64,000 nt of DNA from Nesterenkonia sandarakina (GTDB lineage Bacteria; Actinomycetota; Actinomycetes; Actinomycetales; Micrococcaceae), in NCBI RefSeq assembly GCF_013410215.1, contig NZ_JACCFQ010000001.1, positions 1,488,001 to 1,552,000 of the forward strand, read 5' to 3'. Of this stretch, positions 16,887 to 25,867 are shown one piece after another. A model generated the notes under the pieces. It was given only the letters and a program-made list of their open reading frames with translations, searched no databases and was not told where the DNA came from. Within the stretch, counting starts at the first letter, position 1; each line of letters begins with the position of its first letter. The translations under genes were made by a program, and so were the position numbers.

Positions 16887-17927
16887 CTATTCGCGCAGTG
16901 CCGCGGAGTACCCCGAACGGAAGTCCGGGTGCAGCAGCTCGCCAAGCAGGCGGTGCAGCAGGGACCCGTCCAGTGCCTTGCCGTGGCCCGCGCCTAGCAG
17001 ATCCGAGGCGAACAGGTCTGCGCCAGAGTGGCCGGAATCGGTGAGCACCACGCCTGACGGGGAGTCCGCGTGCTGGCGGACCGGTGAGTTCAGCGGCATC
17101 GAATCCAGCACCTGGGGATCGAGCCGCGGATCGCTCCACGGCCGGGGAAGGGCCAGCTGATCGGCCATCCAGTTGTGCACCACGCCCAGGGGCACCGGAA
17201 GCTTGTCCACCCCGAGCACCAGCTCCGGTGGCGCCGAGGAGGTCAGCAGTTCGACGGCGGCGCGCGCGGCGTCCTCGGAATGGATCCGGTTGGAGATCCT
17301 CCAGGCGTCGTGCTCTTCCTGACCTGCGGCCTCACCCACCGACCCGGAGCGCAGCTGCCGGATCAGCCGGTCGCGTCCGGGTCCGTAGATCCCGGAGAGC
17401 CGGAGGATTCCGCTGCGGGAGCGGGCCGAGCCAGCAGTCCCTGCGGCCCGCCAGTCCTGCAGCAGCGCCTCGGTGCGGGCGAGGATCTCCCCGGTGGGGC
17501 TGGAGGGGGTCAGTGGAGCGGATTCATCCAGCTTGCCGGAGGCATCGCCCAGCACCGAGGTGGAGGAGACCAGGAGCACCTGCACGGACTCGCCGAGTCC
17601 AGCCTGGGTGATCCGGTTCAGCACCCGCTCAAGACCGCGCAGGTAGACCTGCTCATAGCGCTCCGGGTCCCGGGTTCCGGCGGCGGGGGAGAACACCACC
17701 GCGGCGGTGTCGGCCGGCGGGGCTGGGATGCTGGACTCCTCGGTGAGGTCCATGGCCGCGCCGTCGAAGGCCTCCGGGAGACGCTCCGGGCTGCGCCGCC
17801 ACCCGGTGACGGTGAAGCCTCGGTCCAGCAGCCGGTTCCCGATCCGGGTGCCGACGTCGCCGCAGCCCACTAACACGGCACGTGGAGCGGGGAAATCGGC
17901 GGGCAGCGGGGCGGCAGAGGAAGTCAT
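16887..17927 (-). CDS. NAD(P)-dependent epimerase / SDR-family protein
   Basis: This 346-residue protein has an N-terminal Rossmann motif in VLVGCGDVGTRIGNRLLDRGF. An atypical extended-SDR body follows (VQVLLVSSTSVLGD, then GILRLSGIYGPGRDRLIRQLRSG), similar to YeeZ-type proteins that lack a well-defined substrate. The Tyr of the catalytic pair is plausible in the SGIYGPGRD segment. It is transcribed towards paaI with 141 nt between, and divergently from the AMIN-like lipoprotein. The reaction is unknown. Confidence 0.82.
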   Translation of the reverse strand: MTSSAAPLPADFPAPRAVLVGCGDVGTRIGNRLLDRGFTVTGWRRSPERLPEAFDGAAMDLTEESSIPAPPADTAAVVFSPAAGTRDPERYEQVYLRGLERVLNRITQAGLGESVQVLLVSSTSVLGDASGKLDESAPLTPSSPTGEILARTEALLQDWRAAGTAGSARSRSGILRLSGIYGPGRDRLIRQLRSGSVGEAAGQEEHDAWRISNRIHSEDAARAAVELLTSSAPPELVLGVDKLPVPLGVVHNWMADQLALPRPWSDPRLDPQVLDSMPLNSPVRQHADSPSGVVLTDSGHSGADLFASDLLGAGHGKALDGSLLHRLLGELLHPDFRSGYSAALRE

Positions 17928-18028
17928 GACCCGAGCCTAACGATCTCGCGCAGGATACGGTGATCAGTGCAGGTCAGAAGTCGAGATGCCAGTGAGCAAC
18001 CACCCCGACCCCCTGAGATGAGCGCCGG

Positions 18029-18820
18029 ATGATGAGCCCCAGAGATGCACTGCTTTCCACCGCAGCGATTGCCGCAGCGCTTGCGCTGAGCAGCTGTGGA
18101 TCCTCCGAGGATGAGCTGCCGCAGGATGAACCGACGCAGCAGAGCCCGGCACCCGCCGAGGATCCGACGGAGTCCACCGAGCCGACCGAGGCCGATGAGT
18201 CAGCCGAGGCCAGCGACACCGCGGAGGCCAGCGACCCTGCCGAGGAGACGGCCTCCGCCGAACCGAGCGGGGACGCCGACGCGGAGGAGTCCGGAGCGGA
18301 ATCCGAGGAGGAAGACCCCGCAACCGACGCCGAGGACTCCGAAACAGTCGACCTCAGCGGCTTCAACACCCAGCCCCAGGCCAGCGAGAACTTCGAGGAC
18401 TATCAGCTCGACGTCGGCCACAACACGATCCAGGTGCTCAGCGAGGTCCGGCTCGGTTCACACGAAGGCTACGAGCGGATCGTGTTCGAATATGCGCTGG
18501 AGACCGACCTGGCGCATCAGGCCCAGTACATCGAGCCCGGCACCCAGGGGGAGAACTTCACCGAGGTCCGCGATGACGCGACCGAGGCGATGCTGCTGAT
18601 CGATGTCCTCGGCACCACCGGCGGGCCCGAGGCGGAGGCCGCGGCCTGGACCGAGTCCTGGACCCCGCAGACCGATGAGGCCATGGTCCGTGGGATCGAA
18701 CCCGGCGTGCTGCTCGGCGGGGAGTCCCAGCTGCTGGTCAGCCTGGACCAGGAGCGCGACTACCGGGTCCAGCAGCTTCAGGATCCGGTGCGGATCGTGC
18801 TGGACATCGCCCAGGACTAG
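18029..18820 (+). CDS. Lipoprotein with acidic linker and C-terminal AMIN-like domain
   Basis: This 263-residue protein starts with a lipoprotein signal ending in LALSSC (lipobox Cys near residue 23). A low-complexity linker of Glu/Asp/Ala/Ser/Thr/Pro follows (about residues 25-110), and then a compact C-terminal domain of about 140 residues (VLSEVRLGSHEGYERIVFEY... to ...VRIVLDIAQD) that matches AMIN-like domains of actinobacterial lipoproteins. It should be tethered to the outer face of the membrane, possibly near peptidoglycan. Function is unknown. ATG at 18032 is an equally good start. A strong stem-loop follows. Confidence 0.8.
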   Translation: MMSPRDALLSTAAIAAALALSSCGSSEDELPQDEPTQQSPAPAEDPTESTEPTEADESAEASDTAEASDPAEETASAEPSGDADAEESGAESEEEDPATDAEDSETVDLSGFNTQPQASENFEDYQLDVGHNTIQVLSEVRLGSHEGYERIVFEYALETDLAHQAQYIEPGTQGENFTEVRDDATEAMLLIDVLGTTGGPEAEAAAWTESWTPQTDEAMVRGIEPGVLLGGESQLLVSLDQERDYRVQQLQDPVRIVLDIAQD

Positions 18821-18886
18821 ATCGCCCCGGGCATCAGCCCCCCACCTGGCCTGGATTCACCGGCCGGCGAACCAACGGCAGAGACA

Positions 18887-18926
18887 GCAGAACCCCCGAC
18901 AGGATCTCTCCCGACGGGGGTTCTGC
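18887..18926. terminator. Bidirectional stem-loop terminator
   Basis: GCAGAACCCCCG (18887-18898) and CGGGGGTTCTGC (18915-18926) form a perfect 12-bp stem with a 16-nt loop. It lies between the AMIN-like lipoprotein (plus) and tRNA-Ser (minus), so it can serve both. Confidence 0.8.
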
Positions 18927-18936
18927 TTCACAAGGG

Positions 18937-19025
18937 CGGAGGCGGGGGGATTTGAACCCCCGGTCCGCTTTGAGGCGGACACTTCATTAGCAGTGAAGCC
19001 CATTCGGCCGCTCTGGCACGCCTCC
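18937..19025 (-). tRNA. tRNA-Ser (anticodon GCT)
   Basis: An 89-nt tRNA is readable on the minus strand. The acceptor stem is GGAGGCG paired with CGCCTCC. The anticodon loop is CTGCTAA, giving anticodon GCT. A long variable arm (GTCCGCCTCAAAGCGGAC) marks a class II tRNA, and the T loop is GGTTCAAATCC. The 3' CCA is not encoded. It reads AGC/AGU serine codons. Confidence 0.96.
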
Positions 19026-19088
19026 TGTGCCCACGATTTCGGCGAACCGATTCATGCGCCCGTCTAGACTAGCGGTTCGGCGAGGAAA

Positions 19089-19116
19089 CTGACAAAGCGC
19101 GTGCTCCCAGTACCCT
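19089..19116 (+). promoter_or_regulatory. Candidate vegetative promoter
   Basis: CTGACA (19089-19094), a 16-bp spacer and TACCCT (19111-19116) resemble actinobacterial -35/-10 elements (TTGACA, TAnnnT). The site lies about 50 bp upstream of the FAD/NAD(P)-binding protein start. Confidence 0.4.
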
Positions 19117-19164
19117 GGTCGGAGAGTGCCCGCTTCACGAGTTCACCAGGAGAACAGCCCGCCC

Positions 19165-21279
19165 ATGCCCCAGCAGACCCAGGAGCGCACCGTTGCGGTG
19201 ATCGGCGCCGGACCCCGCGGCACCTCCTTCCTGGAGCGGCTGTTGGCGGCGGTGGAGCACGGTGTAGACGGCGATCGGGCGCCCCGGCTGCGCATCCTGG
19301 TGATCGACCCGGCACCGCACGGGCCCGGTCGGGTCTGGAACCCGCAGCAGTCCCCGCTGTATCTGATGAACACCCCCGCCAGCTTCCCCACGGCGGCCCC
19401 GGCAGGTGCCACCCGGGAGCAGCTGACGGCGTCGTCGGTCTCGCGCTCCTTCGCGGAGTGGCGGCACGAACACGAGGCTGAGGAGACCGCCACCTCGGTG
19501 CGCGCCGACAGCTTCGAACCGCCGGTGGTCCTGGGGATCGACCACGGCGGCACCGACACCGACTACCCCACGCGCGCCGCCTACGGGCAGTACCTGAGCT
19601 GGCTGCACACTGCGGTCAGCGCGGCGCTGGCGCGCCAGCCCGGGATCCGCGTGGAGCACCTGCGCGCCGAGGTCACCGAGCTGCGCCGCGCCGAGTCCGG
19701 CTATGAGCTCACGCTCGGCAAGGACCAGCACCCAGGCAACCACGACAACCACCACGACGACGACGGCGCGGGTCCGGCCCCGAAGGATCGGCTGCGCGCA
19801 GACCAGGTGGTGCTGGCGCTGGGCCACATCCCTGCCGGGCTGAACGAATCCGGCGAGCATTTCACCGAGGTGGCCGGCCAGCTCGGGCTGCGCTACCAGC
19901 CGCCGGCAATCCCGACCGAGGTGGACTACTACTCACTGCCCGCGGGGGAGAACGTCCTGGTCCGCGGGATGGGCCTGAACTTCTTCGACCTGATGATCCA
20001 GGCCAGCGTGGGCCGTGGGGGAGTGTTCCATGAACACCCTGATCGGCCCGCCGGGCAACGCCTGGAGTACCTCGCCACCGGTGACGAGCCGCACCTGGTG
20101 GCCGGCTCCCGGCGAGGCACCCCCTACCGGGCGAAGTCCACTGCGCTCACCGAGGCACCGGGCTTCGCCCCGGCGGGCATCCGCCTGCACCACCTGACCC
20201 CTGCCGCGGTGGCCGATGCCGAGCGGCGCCACGATGTGCTGGACTTCTCCGCACACCTGTGGCCGCTGATCCAGCGCGATGTGCTGCGCACCTACTACCG
20301 GACCCTGGTGGAGCTGGAACCGGAGCTCTTCCAGGCCGGCTTCAGCGCAGCGCTGGATGAGCTGCTCGCGGACACCCACCTGGGTGAGGCGGTGCTGCAG
20401 ACCCGCGGTCAGCGGCTGCTGCGCGAACTCGCACCCGACGTGCTCTGGTTCGACATCCGCTCCCTGGGCAGGCCCTTCGGCGGGCTGACCTTCGAATCTG
20501 CGCAGCAGTACCAGCAGCATATGAGCACCTACCTCGAAGACGACGCCGCCACCTCCGCGGCCGGGGTGCACAGCCCGGTGAAGATGGCCATCGGCGCCCT
20601 GCACCTGGCCCGGATGGAGGTCAAGGCGCTGATCAGCCAGGGCCGGGTCTCCCAGTCCAGCCAGATCAGCGAGATCGAGGGTTGGTTCGAATCCCTGGTG
20701 GAGGGCCTGGCCAGCGGCCCGCCGCTGCAACGGATCGAGGAGCTCGCCGCGCTGACCCGGGCCGGGATCGTGGAGTTCCTCGGCCCGGAGCCGATCTTCG
20801 ATGTGGACCGGGAGGCTGGCTGCTACACCGCTGAGTCCCCGGCCGTCGCCGCCCCGGCGTATCAGGCGCGCTGGCTGCTGGAGGCGATGATGCCGGCCAA
20901 TCGGGTCCAGCTCTCCCGGTCTCCGCTGGTCGCCGGTCTGCTGCGCAGCGGCCTGGCCCGGCCACGGGAGCTCGTCGACGCCTCCGGCGCGCCGCGCGCC
21001 GGCAAGGGCTTCGACGTGACCACCCTGCCGCACCGGCTGATCCCGGTGGACCGGGCCGAGCCGGAGGAGATCTACGTGCTGGGCCTGCAGCTGAGCTCGG
21101 TCCAATGGGGGACCGCGATTGCGGCTGAGGCCGGCGGGAACCTGGCGGCCTCAGCGCGCTCCCTGGCGGACGCCGACGCGGCGGCCCGGGCGGTGCTGGC
21201 CGGACCGGACGATTCCACCAGCCCAGGCGCGAGAGCCAGCGGCCGGGACCGGATCACAGGATCGCCCGCCCGGGGTTGA
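19165..21279 (+). CDS. FAD/NAD(P)-binding protein (NAD_binding_9 type)
   Basis: This 704-residue protein starts with VAVIGAGPRGTSFLERLL, a dinucleotide-binding motif of the FAD-NAD(P)-binding family (PF13454). NPQQSPLYLMNTPASFPTAAP and a second nucleotide site VLVRGMGLNFFDLMI follow. Such proteins are found in actinobacteria, but their substrate is not known; they resemble SidA/lysine-N-oxygenase relatives only distantly. ATG at 19165 has AGGAGA with a 10-nt spacer. A His/Asp-rich loop (HPGNHDNHHDDD, near residue 195) is unusual. Its 3' end overlaps the convergent FAD oxidase gene by 26 bp. Confidence 0.83.
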   Translation: MPQQTQERTVAVIGAGPRGTSFLERLLAAVEHGVDGDRAPRLRILVIDPAPHGPGRVWNPQQSPLYLMNTPASFPTAAPAGATREQLTASSVSRSFAEWRHEHEAEETATSVRADSFEPPVVLGIDHGGTDTDYPTRAAYGQYLSWLHTAVSAALARQPGIRVEHLRAEVTELRRAESGYELTLGKDQHPGNHDNHHDDDGAGPAPKDRLRADQVVLALGHIPAGLNESGEHFTEVAGQLGLRYQPPAIPTEVDYYSLPAGENVLVRGMGLNFFDLMIQASVGRGGVFHEHPDRPAGQRLEYLATGDEPHLVAGSRRGTPYRAKSTALTEAPGFAPAGIRLHHLTPAAVADAERRHDVLDFSAHLWPLIQRDVLRTYYRTLVELEPELFQAGFSAALDELLADTHLGEAVLQTRGQRLLRELAPDVLWFDIRSLGRPFGGLTFESAQQYQQHMSTYLEDDAATSAAGVHSPVKMAIGALHLARMEVKALISQGRVSQSSQISEIEGWFESLVEGLASGPPLQRIEELAALTRAGIVEFLGPEPIFDVDREAGCYTAESPAVAAPAYQARWLLEAMMPANRVQLSRSPLVAGLLRSGLARPRELVDASGAPRAGKGFDVTTLPHRLIPVDRAEPEEIYVLGLQLSSVQWGTAIAAEAGGNLAASARSLADADAAARAVLAGPDDSTSPGARASGRDRITGSPARG

Positions 21280-22741
21280 GCCGGTATTCCGGGTCGAAGA
21301 CGTCCTTGATCCGGCGCTGCAGCGCGATGACCTCCGCGGACTGCTCCCAGTCCAGCCAGCGCAGCTTATACGTCCCGATCCCGTGCTCCCCGGTGATGGT
21401 CCCGCCCATCTCAAGCGCGAGCCGGACCGAGCCGTCCAGGGCTGCATGCAGCCGGAACATCGCTGAGGCCGGCAGATCGCCCTCGGCGGCGTCGAGGGTC
21501 ACGGGGGCAGCCTCGGGCAGAGCAGGGGAGCCCGCGTCGTCGTCGGGGGATGTCTCTGGACCGGACTCGGGGCTCAGCTCGGAGCTGGGCACGCTGAAGG
21601 TGGGGTGCAGGTTGCCGTCCCCGGCGTGGGCGACCACCTTGAGCTGGACCTGGTGCTCCTCGGCGAGGTCCTCGATGGCGCGGACGTAGTCCACCAGCTT
21701 CGAGCGCGGGACCGCCACGTCTTCGCCCACCCGCACCTCGGTGGCGATCCCGTCGCCTCGGGCGTGCCGACGCAGCTCGATCAGCCGTTCGGACTCGGCG
21801 GAGCCGGGGTCGCTCACCGTGGCGCCGAGCCCGCGGAGCACCTCGCGGATGATCTCCGCCTCGATGGCCGCGCCGTGCCCGTCGGTCTGGATCAGCAGCA
21901 GCGTGTTCCCGCGCCCAGCCAGGTCAGAGCCCTGCGCCTGATCCAGGGCGAGCATGGTGTTGCGGTCCAACAGTTCGGTGATCGTCGGCTGCACCCGGGC
22001 CTTGCCGATCTCCAGCACCCCCTGGGCGGCGGTGGTCAGCTCCTCGAAGAACGCAGCGATGGTCTCGGTATGCCGGCTCAGGTGGCGCAGTCGCACGGTG
22101 ACCCCGACGACGATGCCCAGGGTCCCCTCGGAGCCGACGAACAGGCTGGTCAGGTCATAACCGGCGACTCCCTTGAAGGTGGCCTGTCCGGTGTGGATCA
22201 GCGTGCCGTCGGCCAGGACCACGTCCAGGGCGAGCACGGAATCCCGGGTGACCCCGTACTTGGCGCAGCGCAGCCCGCCGGCGTTGGTGGCGACATTGCC
22301 GCCGATGGTGGAGATCCGGTAGCTGGCCGGGTCCGGGGCGTACATCAGCCCGTGTTCGGCGGCTGCGGCGTTCAGATCGGCGTTGATCACGCCCGGTTCC
22401 ACCACGGCGACCTCATCCTCCGGTCGCATCGCGAGGATCTGGTTCATCCGGGTCAGGTTCAGCACCACAGATCCCTCCGTGGTGTTGGCCCCGCCGGAGA
22501 CCGAGGTCCCGGCCCCGCGGGTGACCAGCGGGAACCGGTGCTCTGCCGAGAGCCGCACCAGAGTCTGCACATCCTCGACGGACTCCGCGAAGACCACGGC
22601 GCGCGGCACATGCACCTGCCAGTGCTCCAACGGCCCCTTGTCCACCGCGTGGGCGTCAAGCTCGGCGGGGTCGGTGGTCAGGGTGTGCGGGCTGAAGGTG
22701 CTGCGCAGTGCTTCCAGGACGTCATCGTCAGAGGTGCTCAT
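21254..22741 (-). CDS. FAD-linked oxidase, GlcD / D-lactate dehydrogenase type
   Basis: This 495-residue flavoprotein oxidises a 2-hydroxy acid such as glycolate or D-lactate. The FAD-binding PCMH domain (about residues 40-220) contains VTRGAGTSVSGGANTTEGSVVLNLTRM (split by family spacing) and VVEPGVINADLN. The C-terminal cap contains VVAHAGDGNLHPTF and GGTITGEHGIGTYK, both typical of GlcD. An acidic insert after GNLHPTFSVPSSE (about 40 residues rich in Ser, Pro and Asp) is not usual for the family. ATG at 22741 gives the standard N-terminus. No GlcE/GlcF partner genes are adjacent, so it may act alone, like vertebrate-type D-lactate dehydrogenases. Confidence 0.9.
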   Translation of the reverse strand: MSTSDDDVLEALRSTFSPHTLTTDPAELDAHAVDKGPLEHWQVHVPRAVVFAESVEDVQTLVRLSAEHRFPLVTRGAGTSVSGGANTTEGSVVLNLTRMNQILAMRPEDEVAVVEPGVINADLNAAAAEHGLMYAPDPASYRISTIGGNVATNAGGLRCAKYGVTRDSVLALDVVLADGTLIHTGQATFKGVAGYDLTSLFVGSEGTLGIVVGVTVRLRHLSRHTETIAAFFEELTTAAQGVLEIGKARVQPTITELLDRNTMLALDQAQGSDLAGRGNTLLLIQTDGHGAAIEAEIIREVLRGLGATVSDPGSAESERLIELRRHARGDGIATEVRVGEDVAVPRSKLVDYVRAIEDLAEEHQVQLKVVAHAGDGNLHPTFSVPSSELSPESGPETSPDDDAGSPALPEAAPVTLDAAEGDLPASAMFRLHAALDGSVRLALEMGGTITGEHGIGTYKLRWLDWEQSAEVIALQRRIKDVFDPEYRLNPGRAIL

Positions 22742-22901
22742 GCCAGATGAGTCTAGGTCAGGGGTGCCCCCTGGTGAGGCTGCGCACCCGAGGCGCGGCC
22801 CGCCCGAGACCCGGGTCATCCAGGTCCGAGGCAAGGCCGTGCCCGAGGGTGGAACTCCTTCGCCTGCACCCCGGCAGGATGCATCGACGTCGAGTCGGCT
22901 C

Positions 22902-23858
22902 CTAGAACATGGAACTGGTGATTCCTTGGAACTCTTCCTCGCCGATGATCGTGTCATCTGCTGGGCGGTCAGGTGCGGCGGCTTCGTTCCAGCTGGTGAA
23001 GGTCACCGACGTCTCCTGGCCCGCGTTGTCGCCTCGGATCTCCATCAAGACCGGCTCCTCGGAGTCAGCACGCACAACGATCTCGAGTGACTCCTCGCCG
23101 CCTTCATCGCTGTAGACCCAGACATCCTCACCGTCACGGGTATCTGCCTCACCCGTGGCGTCCCAGTCGGCGAGGTCCTCCCCGTCGGAGGAAGCCATCA
23201 TGCCGGCGCGGAGATTCTCGATGAACTCACCGGGAGTCTCGAACTGTGGAGCCAGGCTGGTGATGTCAACCCAGTCGCCTTCTGCCTCCACGGTCTCCCG
23301 CAGTTCCTCTGGGGATGCCCCCTGTCCTTCTTCCTGGAGGGATTCGTATTCTGCGACCACGGAATCGGTGCTCTGGAGAGCCATATCGCTGAAGACGAGG
23401 AGATCGATCAGACCGTCAGCAATGGTGTAGGTGTAGCCATCGCCCTCCATGTCACCGGAGAGCTCGACCTGGATGACCTCATCCTCGCCTGATTCACCGT
23501 CGGTGCCTTCGCCGAGCGTCTCAGCACCTTCCCCAATGGCGCTGAGGAGCACGTCGGCACTCACGGACACTGAATCCTGGTTCAGGGACGACTCCCAGAT
23601 ATCTTCGTGGATCTCTGCAATCGCCGGGGCCTCTTCAGGAGCGTCGTCTTCCTCAACGGCTGCTCCTTCCTCGGTCTCAGCGGGCTCACTCGTCGCGTCA
23701 TCCTGAGTGTCCCCGGCATCATCGGTCTGCTCCGCGGCGGGCGCCGACTCGCTCGTCGCTTCGTCGTCGCCACACGCCGTGAGTGCCAGCAGGGTGATTC
23801 CAAGGAGCCCCGTGGTCTCCAGTGTCATGTCCTTGATGGAATGGTCTGTCGCTCTCAT
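22902..23858 (-). CDS. Putative LppX/LolA-like lipoprotein, acidic
   Basis: This 318-residue protein has a signal ending in LLALTAC (lipobox Cys near residue 28). A strongly acidic low-complexity region follows to about residue 75, and then a domain of about 230 residues with alternating strands (for example VSVSADVLLSAIGEG, VIQVELSGDMEGDGYTYTIADGLIDLLVF split by loop). The layout recalls LppX_LprAFG/LolA-like lipoproteins, but I do not recognise the family with certainty. ATG at 23858 has GAGGA about 10 nt upstream; ATG at 23828 is possible. It stands alone in a lower-GC stretch. Confidence 0.7.
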   Translation of the reverse strand: MRATDHSIKDMTLETTGLLGITLLALTACGDDEATSESAPAAEQTDDAGDTQDDATSEPAETEEGAAVEEDDAPEEAPAIAEIHEDIWESSLNQDSVSVSADVLLSAIGEGAETLGEGTDGESGEDEVIQVELSGDMEGDGYTYTIADGLIDLLVFSDMALQSTDSVVAEYESLQEEGQGASPEELRETVEAEGDWVDITSLAPQFETPGEFIENLRAGMMASSDGEDLADWDATGEADTRDGEDVWVYSDEGGEESLEIVVRADSEEPVLMEIRGDNAGQETSVTFTSWNEAAAPDRPADDTIIGEEEFQGITSSMF

Positions 23859-24231
23859 AGTGCTGCAGTCCTCGCTATCTGGCGGTGTGCCCAACGCCTG
23901 AGTATGTGAAGCCCGTTGACCCACAGGCGGTGAAGTACAAGCTGAATTTCGGTTCGTATAGTTCACGTGCTGCTCGAAAAATAGATTCACTGAAGCTCAC
24001 AAAAATATGTAATGAGCGATCTATCCTGTTGGAGTCTACGTGCGGGTGAGATTGAAGAGATCTCTATTCCCGAAGTGTGTCGGGGTCAAAATGCTTCGGC
24101 CAGGTCTCTCCAGTCAGCCCTTGATCTGGATGAACGCGATCGGCGACCGGTGTTCCGGCTTCTGCGTCGAACGGTTCGATACGCTGTAGTCGATCATCTG
24201 CCGATGCAATTGTGATGGGATTCCGTGTGCC
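23859..24231. other. Lower-GC intergenic region (373 bp, no gene supported)
   Basis: The region is visibly richer in A and T than its surroundings (for example the stretch around 23985-24015 and 24050-24090). Short open frames on both strands lack ribosome binding sites and family resemblance. It should hold the promoters of the divergent lipoprotein and PH-like membrane protein genes. It may be decayed coding DNA. Confidence 0.5.
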
Positions 24232-24681
24232 ATGCCGCTGAGACTTCAACAGAAATCACCCATGATGCTTGCGGCATTTCTCTTTGTCGGGATATCGATG
24301 GGTGTGGGTGCTGCCGGCGCATTCCTTGGCGGGATGTGGTTCGGTGTCACCTTCACTCTTTTCACCGTGGTCGTGATGTGCGCGGTCCTGAGCTTGGCCA
24401 TCGTGGTGGTCGCGGTGGGTCATGATGGTTTGACGGTCCGGTCTCGCGTCTTCCGCGTCCGTTTGATGAGCGTGCCTAGGAGTGAAATAGCCTCAGTGTC
24501 TGTCCAGGACTTTCGGGCGCTGTCGTGGGGCGGTTGGGGTCTCCGTTGGAGGCAAGGTGACAAGGCGCTCGCTCTGGACGGCGATCAGGCTGTGGTGATT
24601 CGCAAGAACAATGGGCGCAGTTCGCTGGTCGTCATTCGGGAATCAGATCAGCTCTCAACTGCTCTCCAGCAGATCCTGTGA
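24232..24681 (+). CDS. Small membrane protein with PH-like C-terminal part
   Basis: This 149-residue protein has two hydrophobic helices (about residues 12-33 and 38-62) and a C-terminal soluble part of about 85 residues. The latter has beta-rich spacing (GLTVRSRVFRVRLMSVPRSEIASVSVQ, then WGGWGLRWRQGDKALALDGDQAVVIRKNNGR), as in bacterial PH-like domains and the C-terminal part of DUF1648-type proteins. Such proteins in actinobacteria are often longer at the N-terminus, so this one may be shortened. Function is unknown. Confidence 0.6.
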   Translation: MPLRLQQKSPMMLAAFLFVGISMGVGAAGAFLGGMWFGVTFTLFTVVVMCAVLSLAIVVVAVGHDGLTVRSRVFRVRLMSVPRSEIASVSVQDFRALSWGGWGLRWRQGDKALALDGDQAVVIRKNNGRSSLVVIRESDQLSTALQQIL

Positions 24682-24761
24682 AGATCAGCCTGAACTCATG
24701 CCTGCCGGATAGTGGACGGTGAGCGACCGGCTATCGAACCGGTTCCAGGTGGAGGCGGCGC

Positions 24762-25205
24762 CTAGGAGGACGGTGCCTGGGTGGGGTCCGTCGGGAGCTT
24801 CACGTAGTCGATGAGCTCTTCGATATTGACTCGGGTGTCGGCCTGACCGATCGCCGCGCTGGACAGCATTCCGCAGACGGTGGACCCGTCGAGGACGGGA
24901 AGGTGCTGGGTCTGATGGATCGCCATCTGGGCCATGGCCTTCTCCACCGAGTCTTGGATACTGATGCTCGGCGCTTCAGGGTTCATGAGGTGCTGGGCTC
25001 GCAAGGAATTCGCGAGTTTTCCGAGGGAGCGGAAAGCTCGAGAGATGTCCTGCTGGGTCACGACCCCGAGCAGTGTGCCGTCTGGGTCGCAGAGCGGCAG
25101 CACGTCAAGGGGGGAACGGGCAAAGGCCCGGGTGGCGTCTTCCAGCGTGCAATGCGTGCTGAGACGGGGCACGTCTGGGGTCATCAGGTCTGCGACGTTC
25201 GCCAT
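24762..25205 (-). CDS. CBS-domain pair protein (first of two)
   Basis: This 147-residue protein consists of two CBS motifs (about residues 8-60 and 72-128) and a short tail. Typical pieces are DLMTPDVPRLSTHCTLEDATRAF, LPLCDPDGTLLGVVTQQDI and LPVLDGSTVCGMLS. CBS pairs (Bateman modules) bind adenosine nucleotides and often regulate a partner protein (family knowledge). No effector domain is fused. A second, different CBS-only gene follows on the same strand about 660 nt away in map order. Confidence 0.88.
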   Translation of the reverse strand: MANVADLMTPDVPRLSTHCTLEDATRAFARSPLDVLPLCDPDGTLLGVVTQQDISRAFRSLGKLANSLRAQHLMNPEAPSISIQDSVEKAMAQMAIHQTQHLPVLDGSTVCGMLSSAAIGQADTRVNIEELIDYVKLPTDPTQAPSS

Positions 25206-25298
25206 GATGTGGGTTTCTCCTTCAGAAGATGTCTGTCACTGGTGGTCGCGGGGCCAGGTTAGGCAACCCGTCCAAGGTTTGATGGGACTGGACCCGGT

Positions 25299-25326
25299 AG
25301 GGGCGCGGGGCGCGGGGCGCGGGGGG
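25299..25326 (+). repeat. G-tract tandem repeat with quadruplex potential
   Basis: Three copies of GGGGCGC (25300-25320) are followed by GGGGGG (25321-25326). This gives four runs of at least four G separated by 3-nt loops, a strong G-quadruplex pattern on the plus strand. It lies between the two CBS genes. Confidence 0.75.
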
Positions 25327-25435
25327 CTGCTCCGGAGGCGGCGGGCCAACGGGGTGGGGCTGCCTCAGGCACTCACGCCAGAGCGTCGGGAGCCAGGACA
25401 GAACACCGGGTGGAGTCCGCGTGTGGTGGCCGGAG

Positions 25436-25867
25436 TCAGAGCCTCTCGGTCGAGGAGCCGGTGCCTGGAATCCCGGCGGGAGGTGGGGGCCTGTCAGATG
25501 CCGGGGTCGCGGCGAGGACGTACTCCGGGTAGAGCACGCCGATGAGGTCGTCTCCGTCGAAGACCAACAGGGGTCGCGGTCCGCAGCCGCGGTAGTGGGC
25601 CAGTGCTTCCTCGAGTGAGTCCTCTGCGCGCAGCCGGCACGTGAGGGGGTCCATCAAGTGCGCACACCTCATGCGTGTCCACCGGCCGGGGTTCCTCGCG
25701 GCTGCGTGGGAAATCGCTGCCTTGGTGATCACGCCCACTGGTTTCTCGCGCAGATCGACGACGACTACCGCTGGGTTCTGGTGATCGAACAGGCTGACGG
25801 CGTCGGGCAGAGACTGGGTCACCCAGACGCTCCGCGGAGCAACGGACATGAGCTCTCGAACCTGCAT
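25436..25867 (-). CDS. CBS-domain protein (second of two)
   Basis: This protein of about 143 residues contains two CBS-like motifs: VRELMSVAPRSVWVTQSLPDAVSLF with VVVDLREKPVGVITKAAI, and LMDPLTCRLRAEDSLEEAL with LLVFDGDDLIGVLYPEYVLA (each split by a loop). It ends in a Pro-rich tail. ATG at 25867 was chosen because GGAG lies about 10 nt upstream; the open frame extends further but looks non-coding. Probably a nucleotide-sensing module like its neighbour; partner unknown. Confidence 0.78.
   Translation of the reverse strand: MQVRELMSVAPRSVWVTQSLPDAVSLFDHQNPAVVVVDLREKPVGVITKAAISHAAARNPGRWTRMRCAHLMDPLTCRLRAEDSLEEALAHYRGCGPRPLLVFDGDDLIGVLYPEYVLAATPASDRPPPPAGIPGTGSSTERL

Noticed and set aside
24012-24249. 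Short open frames on both strands in the lower-GC spacer
   Set aside because: No ribosome binding site, no family resemblance and odd composition; treated as non-coding or decayed DNA.
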